Counted from the first letter of the stretch, positions 1 to 8,819 are shown. The stretch is 64,000 nucleotides of DNA from Nocardia sp. NBC_00508 (GCF_036346875.1 NZ_CP107852.1:124001-188000), one strand, 5' to 3'. Numbers and translations are program-made. Notes: generated by a model from the letters alone, not told the origin.

Positions 1-211
1 TCCGGCCCGGTGACCGGCGGCATCGCTGTGGCCGTAGCTCGATCGTCGTGCACGGCCATTCAATCGAGGTCGGCTGGCAGTAGACGACATTCGAGTACCA
101 AGGGCCTTGGATCGGGCCGGGGCGGAAGCGGTCGACGTCGCCATCCGGCTCGATTCTCCGCACTCCCTAGTTTCATCGATGCGTAGAGGCACCACTGGGC
201 ACCTTTGGCGT
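1..211. other. window edge, no gene recognised
   Basis: This stretch lies beyond the 3' end of the gentisate operon. Short open frames exist on both strands, but none shows a recognisable motif, ribosome binding site or family pattern. It may hold the tail of a neighbouring gene cut by the window edge. Confidence 0.4.
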
Positions 212-931
212 TCAGAGCCAGCTGGGCGCGGCAACCGCCCGCCCCGTCGTGGTGATGCCGATCGCCCCGCGGCCGGTCGCCCAGCGAGTCACCGCGGCAA
301 GCGAGCCTGTGATCGTGGTGCCGGTCGAGACCTCGGGCAGAACAGCGACCGGCGCTCGATCATCGACCCGATAGGCCAAACCCGCGCCGACATCCCGTTT
401 GCGCCAGAAACTGACGACATCGTCGAGCAGGCTGCTCGAGATCACGTCGGGGAACACGTCGAAACGACCACCGTTGGCGAGGTCCACCGCGTGAATCCAC
501 ACCTCGCGGCTGCGCATCCACAGTGTCTCCACGACCGGAACCGAACGCCCCTGCACAGTACGGACGTTCGTGTCCCAGGCCGCGTCCGGGAGGTTTCGCC
601 ATTTCTCGTCGAGCCGCGCGACTGTGTGGTCGAACAAGTTCCGCAGGGCCGCTGGCGACATAGTGGCGCCCTCCTCGATGTCCCGCCCACGTTGCTCGGG
701 CGAGGTATACATGGGTGTTTCGATACCCGTTGCCGCCCAGTCGAGCAGATTACCGAGGGCTACCGCGTTGTAACTCACATGCGCGATGAGGTGGCGGCGG
801 GTCCAGCCCTTCAGCAGGGTCGGTTCCCCCAGTTCGTCATCGGTGAGCGCGGCGAGCCGCTCCGCGAAATAGGCGGTGCCACGGCGGGCGAGAAGCGATT
901 GTTGGGTGCGAGCGAGATCGTGGAATCCCAT
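212..931 (-). CDS. mycothiol-dependent maleylpyruvate isomerase
   Basis: 239 aa. It should convert maleylpyruvate to fumarylpyruvate, the third step of the gentisate pathway, with mycothiol as cofactor. It has the full MDMPI pattern: GWTRRHLIAHVSYNA near residue 45 (metal-binding His), a PMYTSPEQR stretch, and WMRSREVWIHAVDL near 140-153, which supplies the Glu and second His of the metal site; a C-terminal SCP-like region follows. An upstream extension would overlap the preceding gene, so I start at the ATG at 931, whose product begins MGFHDLARTQ. It is the last gene of the operon, 13 bp after the fumarylpyruvate hydrolase. Neighbouring pathway genes make the assignment strong. Confidence 0.9.
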   Translation of the reverse strand: MGFHDLARTQQSLLARRGTAYFAERLAALTDDELGEPTLLKGWTRRHLIAHVSYNAVALGNLLDWAATGIETPMYTSPEQRGRDIEEGATMSPAALRNLFDHTVARLDEKWRNLPDAAWDTNVRTVQGRSVPVVETLWMRSREVWIHAVDLANGGRFDVFPDVISSSLLDDVVSFWRKRDVGAGLAYRVDDRAPVAVLPEVSTGTTITGSLAAVTRWATGRGAIGITTTGRAVAAPSWL

Positions 932-944
932 CAGCGTGAGACTC

Positions 945-1778
945 CTATTTGACGATCGTCTTGTTCCGGACGGTCCCGAGGCCCTCGATGGTGACCTCGA
1001 CGGTCTCCCCGTTCTGGATGTAGACCTGGGGCTTGCGTGCGTGGCCGACACCGCCGGGAGTTCCGGTGCAGATGACGTCGCCCGGTTGCAGGGTGACGAT
1101 GTGGGAGATGTACTCGATCAACTTGGCGGGCTTGAATACCAGGTCGTCGGTGGTAGTGGTCTGCACCGTACGGCCTTCGAGCTTGGTCTCGAGCGTGCTT
1201 CCGAAAGTATACGAGTCCGTGGTGGTGAGGAAGGGACCGAAACCGGCCGTCTTCTCGAATGACTTGCCCTGGTCCCATTGCAGGGTGCGGGTTTGGTAGT
1301 CGCGCATCGTGTAGTCGTTGATGACCGAGTAACCGGCGATGTATGCCTCGGCGTCGGCTTCGTGCACCTGGTAGGCGGTCTTGCCGATGACGACGGCGAG
1401 TTCACCCTCCCAATCACATTGCGCCGCAGCATAGGTCGGGACGACGACATCATCATACGGCCCGGTCAGCGCTTCCCGGAACTTGGCGAACAAGGTCGGA
1501 TACGCGGGTAGTTCCCGTCCCATCTCCTTGATATGGGTCGCGTAGTTGAGGCCGACGCAGATGACTTTGCTCGGTTTCGGGACCACGGGGCCGTATTCGA
1601 CGCCCCCGAGCATGACCGCGACGCCACCGGCCGCTTCGGCGATAGTCCGCCAATCGGGGTCCGCGAGCAGGCCGGACACGTCAGCGAAACCATCGATGAC
1701 AGTGGCGAATTCATCGCTGTCCACGCGAGCGGCGGCGGTGGTGGCGTTCGAATCGAAGCGTAAGGTGGCGAGTCGCAT
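945..1778 (-). CDS. fumarylpyruvate hydrolase (FAH family)
   Basis: 277 aa. Predicted to cleave fumarylpyruvate to fumarate and pyruvate, the last step of the gentisate pathway, in the cytoplasm with Mg2+ or Mn2+. FAH-family hallmarks are visible: the [12 protein letters not shown] start of the catalytic domain near 75, an acidic metal site [11 protein letters not shown] near 125, the [11 protein letters not shown] region, and the C-terminal [13 protein letters not shown] loop. It lies 4 bp after the gentisate dioxygenase stop and 13 bp before the isomerase, so translation is probably coupled. Length is normal. A second FAH-family gene at 15646 belongs to a different operon. Confidence 0.9.
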   Translation of the reverse strand: MRLATLRFDSNATTAAARVDSDEFATVIDGFADVSGLLADPDWRTIAEAAGGVAVMLGGVEYGPVVPKPSKVICVGLNYATHIKEMGRELPAYPTLFAKFREALTGPYDDVVVPTYAAAQCDWEGELAVVIGKTAYQVHEADAEAYIAGYSVINDYTMRDYQTRTLQWDQGKSFEKTAGFGPFLTTTDSYTFGSTLETKLEGRTVQTTTTDDLVFKPAKLIEYISHIVTLQPGDVICTGTPGGVGHARKPQVYIQNGETVEVTIEGLGTVRNKTIVK

Positions 1779-1782
1779 CGGA

Positions 1783-2871
1783 TCAGGCTCCTTCGGAAAT
1801 CTGGGTACGGTCGAAATGCAGGCGTTCGACGATCGGGGCGTCGGAGAACATGAACAGGTCCAGGCCGTGGTCGGTGTCGATGGACCATTCCGTCCAGGAC
1901 GGGACGGCGATCATGTCGCCCTTGCCGATCTCCGAGACCTTGTCCCCTAGGTGGAATCGTCCGGTGCCGTCGAATACCTGGTAGACCGACGAGCCGACGT
2001 CACGGCGCGGTCGGGTGTGCGCGCAGGCGCGCAGGCGGTGAAATTCGGCACGAATGGTCGGCATGACATCGCCGCCGGTGGTGGGGTTGGTGTAGCGCAC
2101 CGCGGCATGCCCGGGTTCGGTGGTGGCGGCGTGGCCTTCGTCCTCGAGGGCGAGCTGTTCGCACAGTGCCGCGTCGGTGTGCTCCCAGCGGTAGGCGGCG
2201 ATCGGTGAGCTGGTCTTGTTGCCCAATCCGACCAGCGGGCGCAACCCGGGATGCGCCCAGAGTCGTTCGGCGCGTGAGATATCCGGTGTGGCCTCGTCCG
2301 TGACTCCATCGGAACCGAATTCGAAGAACCCGGTGTCGGTGTAGCTGACGAACGGAATATCGAGGCCGTCGATCCATGCCATCGGCTGATCGGTCTCATT
2401 GTGGTGGCCGTGGAATGCCCAGCCCGGGGTCAGTAGGAAGTCGCCGCGGCGCATCGCGACCGGATCGCCGTTGACGACCGTCCAGACGCCTTCTCCCTCC
2501 ACGACGAATCGGAAAGCGTTCTGCGCGTGGCGATGCTCGGGTGCGGTTTCCTTCGGGCCCAGGTACTGGATGGCGGCCCACAGCGTCGGAGTGACGTACG
2601 GTACGCCGCCCAGACCTGGGTTGGCGAGAGCGATGGCTCGCCGTTCCCCGCCTCGTCCCACCGGGACGAGGTCGCCGGCGCGCTGCGCGATCGGATAGAG
2701 CGTGGACCACTTCCAGACGAAGGGAATCGCCTTCGACGCCGGCGTCATCGGCATGAGGTCGTTGGTCTGCGTCCAGAGCGGGTTCAGGTGCTCGGCTGTG
2801 AAGTCCCGGTAAAGCTGCTCCAGCGCCGGGTCGGGTGCGGTCGCGGTGTCGACGTTTTCGATGGTGCTCAT
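1783..2871 (-). CDS. gentisate 1,2-dioxygenase
   Basis: 362 aa, the usual length for bicupin gentisate dioxygenases. It should open gentisate to maleylpyruvate using Fe(II) and O2. The first cupin shows [17 protein letters not shown] near 115-131 and a downstream FHGHHN motif, which together provide the iron-binding histidines; the second cupin (about 260-345) contains [14 protein letters not shown] and is degenerate in ligands, as is common in the family. The N-terminal [16 protein letters not shown] is also typical. The gene precedes fumarylpyruvate hydrolase and follows the metallo-hydrolase in one transcription unit. Confidence 0.92.
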   Translation of the reverse strand: MSTIENVDTATAPDPALEQLYRDFTAEHLNPLWTQTNDLMPMTPASKAIPFVWKWSTLYPIAQRAGDLVPVGRGGERRAIALANPGLGGVPYVTPTLWAAIQYLGPKETAPEHRHAQNAFRFVVEGEGVWTVVNGDPVAMRRGDFLLTPGWAFHGHHNETDQPMAWIDGLDIPFVSYTDTGFFEFGSDGVTDEATPDISRAERLWAHPGLRPLVGLGNKTSSPIAAYRWEHTDAALCEQLALEDEGHAATTEPGHAAVRYTNPTTGGDVMPTIRAEFHRLRACAHTRPRRDVGSSVYQVFDGTGRFHLGDKVSEIGKGDMIAVPSWTEWSIDTDHGLDLFMFSDAPIVERLHFDRTQISEGA

Positions 2872-2886
2872 TTCTATCCGCCTCGT

Positions 2887-3558
2887 TCAGACCGCGTGCG
2901 CGGTGCCTGGTTCCAGAACGACGAGCTCGCAACCGTCGGGACCGAGATTCCTCAACAGCTGGTAGTGCAGTTGCTGATGAATCGGAGCGAGTCCGGCCTG
3001 GTGGATGGGGATCGCGACGCGGGGCGCGACGCGGCGCAGGAAATCGACCCCTTCGCCGATCTTCATCCACGGTCCGCCGGCCGGGATGAGCAATATTTCG
3101 ATCGCATGCCCTTCGGGGAGGGTCTCGAGGTCGTCGCCGGGATGCAGAATCGATCCGTCGATGACGTAGCCGTTGTTGAGGACATTCGGCAGCGCGGCGT
3201 GAATGCACGCGTGCGCGCCGCCGATTACGTCCACTCGCACATTGGCGACCCACAGTTTGTCGCCCGGCTTCACCGTGGTGACGGTCCGGTCGAGGCCCGA
3301 AAGCTGCGCGGCGCTGGCGGAATCGGCCACGATGTCGGCGGTCGGATTGGCCGCGAGCAGTGCCGTTAATCGGTCGATGTCGATGTGGTCGGGATGGGAG
3401 TGGGTGATCAGCACCGCTGCCAGGCCACGGACTTCTTCGAATCCGGTGGAGTAGGTGCCGGGGTCGATGAGAATTCGGATCTCGGGGCCGGGCGCGGGGA
3501 TCTCGAGGAGCACGCAGGCGTGCCCGAAGTGGGTGATCTTCATTGTTCTCGTTTCCAT
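2887..3558 (-). CDS. MBL-fold metal-dependent hydrolase
   Basis: 223 aa. It belongs to the metallo-beta-lactamase superfamily, UlaG/YtnP-like subgroup: N-terminal MKITHFGHACVLLE, then the metal motif THSHPDHID near 53-61, a second His in GGAHACIHAALP near 115, and the late IPIHQAG His near 190. The substrate is unknown; a hydrolytic or lactonase side role in aromatic breakdown is inference from position only. The start at 3558 is 3 bp after the upstream stop; an internal ATG at 3543 gives the common MKITHFG start and is an equal candidate. Confidence 0.75.
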   Translation of the reverse strand: METRTMKITHFGHACVLLEIPAPGPEIRILIDPGTYSTGFEEVRGLAAVLITHSHPDHIDIDRLTALLAANPTADIVADSASAAQLSGLDRTVTTVKPGDKLWVANVRVDVIGGAHACIHAALPNVLNNGYVIDGSILHPGDDLETLPEGHAIEILLIPAGGPWMKIGEGVDFLRRVAPRVAIPIHQAGLAPIHQQLHYQLLRNLGPDGCELVVLEPGTAHAV

Positions 3559-3561
3559 GGG

Positions 3562-4239
3562 TCAGATCCAGAACGGGAGGGCTGGAAGGCTTCCGTCTGG
3601 GGTTTCGAGTAGGCCCCCAGCACTGCGACCGGTCACCCAATCGAGAAGTCCGGCTGGGCTTCCGGTGATCTCGATGGGCCCCGGATAGTTTCCGGGCCGG
3701 GTGCGCAATGCCTGATCGAATCCGGTCGGTCGCAGCACGAGTGCGGGCCAGTCACCTCTGTGTTGTACCGCTCGTACCGCGTCGACCAGCAGCTCGTCGA
3801 TCAGATCCGTGGGCAGGTCTTCGAAGCGGCCACCCAGGTCCACGTGGTGCACGGTGACTTCACGCAGCCGCAGCCACACCAAGCGGGAGGCGGTGACCAG
3901 TTCTCCTGTGGGAGTGCGGATCAAGCGCCCCCGGTCCGCGGCGCGCAGCCCGGACACCGTCGTTGCGAGCCGGTCCGCCGAGTCGAAGGCGTCGGTGATC
4001 AGCACCGCGCCTGGCCGGTCCGCACCGGTGTCGATGGTCCATCGTCGGCCCGAATCGCGGCCGGTCAGCTGGTTGTTCACGCTGTCGGCGTGGTTCGCCA
4101 GGTGGGTGACCAATGCCCCGGTGGTCCACCCGGGCAGGGTCGATTGCTCGTTGAAATCCGATTCCCAGTACCCGTCGATGGTTTCGAGCAGGAGTTCGGT
4201 CTCCAACTCGAGCCAATCGACGAGCCGATCAGTGGACAT
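3562..4239 (-). CDS. second maleylpyruvate isomerase-like protein (MDMPI family)
   Basis: 225 aa paralogue of the protein at 212. It keeps the family layout: LPGWTTGALVTHLANHADSV near 35-54 with the metal-binding His, WLRLREVTVHHVDLGG near 140 with Glu and His, and a C-terminal GSPAGLLDWVTGR segment. Its DinB-like metal site therefore looks intact. Because the operon already has a canonical isomerase, this copy may act on a different substrate or another mycothiol reaction (inference). The ATG at 4239 overlaps the end of the aldolase gene by 11 bp, which suggests coupling. Confidence 0.75.
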   Translation of the reverse strand: MSTDRLVDWLELETELLLETIDGYWESDFNEQSTLPGWTTGALVTHLANHADSVNNQLTGRDSGRRWTIDTGADRPGAVLITDAFDSADRLATTVSGLRAADRGRLIRTPTGELVTASRLVWLRLREVTVHHVDLGGRFEDLPTDLIDELLVDAVRAVQHRGDWPALVLRPTGFDQALRTRPGNYPGPIEITGSPAGLLDWVTGRSAGGLLETPDGSLPALPFWI

Positions 4240-4927
4240 CGGCCTGCGCTGCGCGTCTGGCCAGGTACTCCCAGCCTGCGCCCAGCTGACCCAGGTTCCA
4301 GATCTGATCACGTTTGAAGCGTGTCTCCTGCTCATCCGACCGTACCTTCGGTCCACCCGCAGCCAGTGCGAGAAGTTGTGTTCGGCAAGCACGTTCGAGC
4401 AGTACCGCGTACATGACAGCGCTTGCGGCGTCAGGCCCGACCGTCACCGCACCGTGGTTGGGCATCAAGATGCCGTTCGCGTCACCGAGTGTCTCGGCGA
4501 GGGAGCGGCCCAGGTCCCGCGTCGCGATGAGGGCACCGGTTTCGGCGAAGCGGGGCAGCTGCGGATAGGTAAACGGCACCGCGTCGTGCGAAATCGGCTG
4601 CAGCTCGACGTCCATCGAGGCGAAGGCGGCGAGGGCGGGGGCGTGGGTGTGCACGACACAGCCCACATCCGTGCGCCGCGCCATGATCTCGGTGTGGATG
4701 GGAAATTCGAGGTGCCGTTTCCCCTCCCCCGTCAGCACCGCACCGTCGGGCGAGACGAGGTGGACCTTGCCTGCGTCGATTTCTTCGAATCCCCAGCCGG
4801 AGGCCTTGATCCATACGCCCTTGCCCTCGGGGTCGCGGACCGAGGCGTGACCCCACACCATATCGCTGAGGCCCGCGAAGGCGAGCGCACCGCTGGCCTG
4901 GACTACCTCGCGCACAACGTCGTTCAT
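4229..4927 (-). CDS. class II aldolase/adducin family protein
   Basis: 232 aa. The family includes L-fuculose phosphate aldolase and several decarboxylases acting in aromatic pathways. Visible are the SGWGFEEID loop near 43-51, HTEIMARR, the zinc-type VVHTHAPALAAFA motif near 90-102, and MPNHGAVTVG near 155 providing the third His. A good ribosome site (AGGAG, complement of 4929-4935) precedes the ATG at 4927. It is 8 bp after the hydroxylase gene. Exact substrate unknown; a decarboxylase or aldolase acting upstream of 3-hydroxybenzoate or gentisate is plausible from context but not shown by sequence. Confidence 0.8.
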   Translation of the reverse strand: MNDVVREVVQASGALAFAGLSDMVWGHASVRDPEGKGVWIKASGWGFEEIDAGKVHLVSPDGAVLTGEGKRHLEFPIHTEIMARRTDVGCVVHTHAPALAAFASMDVELQPISHDAVPFTYPQLPRFAETGALIATRDLGRSLAETLGDANGILMPNHGAVTVGPDAASAVMYAVLLERACRTQLLALAAGGPKVRSDEQETRFKRDQIWNLGQLGAGWEYLARRAAQADVH

Positions 4928-4935
4928 CAGTTCTC

Positions 4936-6117
4936 CTATCCGACGCGGACCTTGTATAGCCAGTCCAGGTCGACGTAATGCTCGGTGGTGTCGCGGGCGA
5001 AGACCCTGTTGCGCAGTTCTCGGACGATGGGGTCTTCGGTATGCCAGATCTCGCCCCACATACGGGCGACCGACTGGATCTGGGCGGTGCGCGGAATACG
5101 CTCGGCCTGATACGCCGCGAAGGCTTCGTCGACGTCACCGCTGTGCTCGGCCATGAACCGGGTCAGGCACTCGGCGTCCTCGATGGCCTGGCACGCGCCC
5201 TGGGCCAGGTATTGCAGCATCGGATGCGCGGCGTCGCCGAGCAAGGTGACCCGCCCGACGGTCCAGTTGGCCAGTGGCGCACGGTCGTACATCGGCCAGC
5301 GCTTCTCGCGTTTGAACTGGGAGATGGACCCGCGTACCTGCCCACAGGCGGTGCCGAAGTGCTCGTCGAGTTCGTCGGGAGTGCCCCACTCCTCGGTCCC
5401 GGAGATGGCGGGATCGAAATGGTCGCTGCGGAATACCGCGACCTGGTTGTACAGATCGCCTCCCCGGATCGGGTACTGCACGAGGTGCTTGTTCGGTCCG
5501 ATCCAGACGATTTCGTCGTCGTTCTCGACGGGCGCGCCGACCTCGCTCATCGGGAGCGCACCGCGGTAGGCGACGTACGCCGAGCAGATGGGGGCGTCGT
5601 CGGACAACAGCGTGCGGGTTTTGGACCACAGGCCGTCCGCGCCGACAACTGCGTCGCACACGTATCGGGTGCTGTCGGCGAAATCGACCATCACCGTGTT
5701 GTTCTCGCGGTTGGCGATCCCAGTGACCGTTTTGTCGGTCTCGAGGGTGATGTTCGCCTGCGCGCGGCAGGCGTCGAGCAGCGCGTCGAGTAGGTCGCCG
5801 CGGTGCAGCACCGAGTAGGACTGTCCGTAGCGGGCGACGAACCGGTCTGCGAGATCGACAGTGGCCAGGTGCTCACCGGAGTCGATGTCGAGGAAGACCA
5901 GGTTTTTCGGCCGGACCGCGATCCGCTCGATCGCGCCGGCTAGCCCGAGCTGATCGAGGATCCGAATCGCGTTGGGCGCCAATTGAATACCAGCGCCGAT
6001 TTCACCGAACTCCGGGGCCTGTTCGACGATGTGCACAGCGAAGCCCGCCTGTGCCAGGGCCAGCGCCGTGGTCATACCACCGATGCCGCCGCCGATGATC
6101 AGAAGGGGAACACGCAT
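4936..6117 (-). CDS. FAD-dependent 3-hydroxybenzoate 6-hydroxylase-like monooxygenase
   Basis: 393 aa. Group A flavoprotein hydroxylase predicted to turn 3-hydroxybenzoate into gentisate with NADH and O2. The FAD-binding GGGIGGMTTALALAQAG is at the N-terminus, the DG motif VVGADGLWSK near 160, and the second FAD motif LLGDAAHPMLQYLAQGA near 285. The QLAPNAIRIL stretch is typical of the salicylate/3-hydroxybenzoate hydroxylase group. Gentisate dioxygenase and the downstream steps in the same operon support the 6-hydroxylase assignment over salicylate 1-hydroxylase; salicylate 5-hydroxylation to gentisate is an alternative. Confidence 0.85.
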   Translation of the reverse strand: MRVPLLIIGGGIGGMTTALALAQAGFAVHIVEQAPEFGEIGAGIQLAPNAIRILDQLGLAGAIERIAVRPKNLVFLDIDSGEHLATVDLADRFVARYGQSYSVLHRGDLLDALLDACRAQANITLETDKTVTGIANRENNTVMVDFADSTRYVCDAVVGADGLWSKTRTLLSDDAPICSAYVAYRGALPMSEVGAPVENDDEIVWIGPNKHLVQYPIRGGDLYNQVAVFRSDHFDPAISGTEEWGTPDELDEHFGTACGQVRGSISQFKREKRWPMYDRAPLANWTVGRVTLLGDAAHPMLQYLAQGACQAIEDAECLTRFMAEHSGDVDEAFAAYQAERIPRTAQIQSVARMWGEIWHTEDPIVRELRNRVFARDTTEHYVDLDWLYKVRVG

Positions 6118-6123
6118 GACTTA

Positions 6124-6456
6124 CTACTCCTTGATCCATGAGGCCGCGAGCGGGGTGTCCACACCGACCGTGCCGAGTCCGACCGCGCCGCCGGGGTCGC
6201 CGAGGGCTTCTTCGCGACCGGGTAGCGGCAATGCGAAGAACGCAGCATTGTCCTGCTGCCAGGTCGGGTCGGTGATGTCCTTGGGGCTCTGGATCGCCGA
6301 CACCGGGCATTCGGACAGGCAGTTGCCACAGTCGATGCATTCGTTCGGGTTGATGTATCGCTTGGTGAGACCCTCGTAGATGCAGTCCACCGGACACATG
6401 TCGACGCAAGAACCGTCGAGTTCGTTGATGCAGGCGTCGTTGATGACATACGCCAT
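6124..6456 (-). CDS. ferredoxin, seven- or eight-iron type
   Basis: 110 aa. Cysteines at 9, 17, 21 and 25 and at 40, 43, 46 and 50 (CVDMCPVDC, then CIDCGNCLSECP) match a bacterial 2[4Fe-4S] or 3Fe-4S/4Fe-4S ferredoxin with an added C-terminal tail of about 50 residues. It is a soluble one-electron carrier. The next gene upstream in the transcript encodes a ferredoxin reductase, so the two should form an NAD(P)H-to-ferredoxin chain. Its client is not obvious, since the adjacent flavoprotein hydroxylase does not need a ferredoxin. AGGAGGT precedes the ATG at 6456. Confidence 0.9.
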   Translation of the reverse strand: MAYVINDACINELDGSCVDMCPVDCIYEGLTKRYINPNECIDCGNCLSECPVSAIQSPKDITDPTWQQDNAAFFALPLPGREEALGDPGGAVGLGTVGVDTPLAASWIKE

Positions 6457-6522
6457 GTCGGACCTCCTTTCAGACCACCAGCCGGGGCTGGTTTCCTGTA
6501 TCCGCCAGTTGGGGCGGCGTTG

Positions 6523-7512
6523 TCAGGCCACCGGCTGGGGTGACATCTCGGTGGAGTGGCCGGGAAACAGGGCTTCTCCGGGCCGCAGAGTCACCGCGAT
6601 GTTGTTGACGGCCGTGGCCGCCTCGCCGAATCCGACCGCGATCAGTTGCACCTTGCCGGGGTAGGTGGTGATGTCACCGGCGGCGAATACGCGAGATCGG
6701 CTGGTGGCCATGGTGGTATCGACTTCGATTTGTTTGTCGGTCATCCGCAGCCCCCACTGGGTCAGTGGACCGAGCGCGGCGATATGACCAAGCGCGGGAA
6801 TGAGGACAGTGGCGTCGAGTTGCTCGGTGGTGTCGTTGACGCAATCGCGGACGGTCACCGCCCGCAGGGAGCCGTTGCCGTGCACCTGGGCGATCTCACT
6901 GTTGATGATCATCCGCGCCGAGGTGGCCGACAGCTGGGCCAGCGCGCTCTCGTGCGCCCGGAAACGGTTGCGCCGATGCACGACGGTGACCGAGCGGGCG
7001 TGCGAGACGAGAGAATTGGCCCAGTCCACCGCACTGTCTCCACCGCCGACGACGATCACGTGATCGTTTGCGTATCGCTCGGGCGAACCGACGACGTATT
7101 CGACGCCGTGCCCGGTGAATCCGTCCAACGCCGGCAAAGGTCGCGGGGTGAAGCGGCCGATACCCGCGGTGACCAGGACCGCGCCGGCATGGATGCGGGT
7201 GCCGGTCGCAGTGGTCATGATCAACGAACCGTCAGGCTGGTCCTCCAGGGTGGTGGCCTCTTGATTCAGCAGAATGGACGTCTCGGCGGTTGTCGCCTGC
7301 TCGACCAGTCGATCGATGAGTTCTCGCCCGCGGATCGCCGGGAAACCGGCGACGTCGTAGATGTATTTCTCCGGATACAACGCGGCAGTCTGCCCGCCCA
7401 GGTGCGGGAGACTGTCGACGAGGGTGACGCGTAGTCCGCGCAGGCCCGCGTAGTAGCAGGCGAACAGCCCGGCCGGGCCGGCTCCGGTGATCAGCAGATC
7501 CGTTTCGATCAT
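6523..7512 (-). CDS. ferredoxin-NADP reductase, thioredoxin-reductase-like (YumC type)
   Basis: 329 aa. Two-dinucleotide-binding flavoprotein: N-terminal FAD motif TGAGPAGLFACYYA, LPHLGGQTAALYPEKYIYDVAGFP near 40-63, NADPH motif VVGGGDSAVDWANSL near 155, and the terminal FAD segment AAGDITTYPGKVQLIAVGFGEAA split as AAGDIT and IAVGFGEAA. The redox CxxC of thioredoxin reductase is absent, which points to ferredoxin-NADP reductase activity. The ATG at 7512 gives the natural MIETDLLITGAGPAG start. It sits 66 bp upstream of the ferredoxin gene and 2 bp after the TAXI gene. Confidence 0.85.
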   Translation of the reverse strand: MIETDLLITGAGPAGLFACYYAGLRGLRVTLVDSLPHLGGQTAALYPEKYIYDVAGFPAIRGRELIDRLVEQATTAETSILLNQEATTLEDQPDGSLIMTTATGTRIHAGAVLVTAGIGRFTPRPLPALDGFTGHGVEYVVGSPERYANDHVIVVGGGDSAVDWANSLVSHARSVTVVHRRNRFRAHESALAQLSATSARMIINSEIAQVHGNGSLRAVTVRDCVNDTTEQLDATVLIPALGHIAALGPLTQWGLRMTDKQIEVDTTMATSRSRVFAAGDITTYPGKVQLIAVGFGEAATAVNNIAVTLRPGEALFPGHSTEMSPQPVA

Positions 7513-7514
7513 GG

Positions 7515-8528
7515 TCAGCTCCAGATCAACCCGTCGGTGGCGGGCTTCTCTTGCGCCAGGTCGGCGTATGCCCGCTGAGCGGCCGGATGTAGCGGGACCG
7601 GGGTCTTCGCCATCGTGGCCGGATCCAGGGGGTAGCCAACCGGTGTGTGGTCGGGGGCCATATGCATGTACTGGGCCTCGAGGGCCTTGCGCTGCTGGAG
7701 CATGCACCAGGTCGCCAGGTAGGCGATGTCGTCGGGCAGGTCGTCGCGGCACAGCACCACCAGATCGGCGAAATCCAATGTGCGCAGATCACTTTCAAGA
7801 CCTGGAAGGTATCCGGCGTCGACAGTCGCCGCGCCCCAGCCGAGTTCGGCGAAGCCGTCGATGACTTCGTCTCCCCAGTCCAGGTAGCGCACCGGCCGCC
7901 GGTTGGCGATGTGCTGCCATACCGGCATCATGATCGCTTCGTTGATCAGCACATTGGCCTGGCCGGTGGTGAAGGCGTGGAGTGCGGGGAACGGCCGCTC
8001 CCAGTACGCGAAACGGGCACCATTGGCCACCAGCGTTGCCGGGTCCGCCCCGGCCAGCCGCAATCCGTGATGGGCGGCCATACCGATGGTGTTGATCCCG
8101 TCTTCCGCGCAGGTCGCGATAACCAGCTGGTCGGCCACCTTCGCGAGGTCGGCCACCGTATGCACCGGCAGGCTCGCATCGACCGCGATGACCAGGCGGT
8201 CACGGTGAGCGATCGAGCCCAGCGCCCGCAAGTTCGGCTGCGGGCCGACCCCGATCGGTCCCGATCCGTCGAAGACGAGCCGGACGGCCGCAGCCGGGGT
8301 CATGACGGTGATGTCGACCTCGCCCGCGAGCAAAGCATCGGTCTGATCGCGGCCGCCGCGTCCCGCCCAGGTGGCGAAACGTGAACCGACACCGGATCTA
8401 TCGCCGATCTCCTGGGCCAGCCACCCGCAGATGCGGGTCATGTTCGCCTGGCCCCAGTCGGCCCGAAACTGCAGCGTGATGTCCCGCTCGATCCGAGGTT
8501 CAACCGTCGCCCGCACTCCCGCTGTCAT
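7515..8528 (-). CDS. TAXI-family TRAP solute-binding-like protein without signal peptide
   Basis: 337 aa. It resembles TAXI substrate-binding proteins: the region VADLAKVADQLVI, the GLRLAGADPATL stretch near 150, and the C-terminal VPLHPAAQRAYADLA, which matches the family's conserved HPGA end. Normal TAXI proteins are secreted or lipid-anchored, but here the N-terminus (MTAGVRATVEPRIERDIT) has no hydrophobic segment and no longer start is possible without entering the upstream gene, whose stop it overlaps (ATGA). No TRAP membrane subunit lies nearby. It is probably cytoplasmic, perhaps sensing or handing over the substrate (inference). Confidence 0.65.
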   Translation of the reverse strand: MTAGVRATVEPRIERDITLQFRADWGQANMTRICGWLAQEIGDRSGVGSRFATWAGRGGRDQTDALLAGEVDITVMTPAAAVRLVFDGSGPIGVGPQPNLRALGSIAHRDRLVIAVDASLPVHTVADLAKVADQLVIATCAEDGINTIGMAAHHGLRLAGADPATLVANGARFAYWERPFPALHAFTTGQANVLINEAIMMPVWQHIANRRPVRYLDWGDEVIDGFAELGWGAATVDAGYLPGLESDLRTLDFADLVVLCRDDLPDDIAYLATWCMLQQRKALEAQYMHMAPDHTPVGYPLDPATMAKTPVPLHPAAQRAYADLAQEKPATDGLIWS

Positions 8529-8794
8529 TCCGTGACCAGCGCGCTCAGACCAGCCTCATCGAGCGTCAAGTCGATCTCGGTAATGGAGTCGAACGGGAAT
8601 CCGACCCGCTCGAACTCCTTCTCGACCGACGCCGCGTCGGCCCCCTCATACAGGGTCACGATGAACCCCGTATCGGTATTGGCTTCCAGCCGCTTGAACG
8701 TCGCGTGCACGCCCTTGGCTACCTCGGGCCCGAAGCCCGCGACTTCCTCGGCGGACAGCCCGGGTGCCTGATGAAGGCTCAGAAAGAGGGGCAT
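8525..8794 (-). CDS. small hypothetical protein, possibly DUF4242/ferredoxin-like fold
   Basis: 89 aa, first gene of the gentisate operon. It begins MPLFLSLHQAPGLSAEEVAG and has alternating strand-helix patterns (FIVTLYEGADAASVEKEFERVGFP) like small ferredoxin-fold proteins such as DUF4242. No catalytic motif is clear. A GGAGATCGATATGC context provides a GGAGA ribosome site before the ATG. Its stop overlaps the TAXI start by 4 bp, so the two are probably translationally coupled. Function unknown. Confidence 0.65.
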   Translation of the reverse strand: MPLFLSLHQAPGLSAEEVAGFGPEVAKGVHATFKRLEANTDTGFIVTLYEGADAASVEKEFERVGFPFDSITEIDLTLDEAGLSALVTE

Positions 8795-8819
8795 ATCGAT
8801 CTCCTACATTGGTGTCACG

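Noticed and set aside
107..952. 281-codon plus-strand frame opposite the first isomerase gene
   Set aside because: Composition is Arg/Gly-rich with no motif, and the opposite strand carries a clear MDMPI protein.
2396..3640. 414-codon minus-strand frame covering parts of the dioxygenase and MBL genes
   Set aside because: It is extremely Arg/Pro-rich and is an out-of-frame reading of two well-supported genes.
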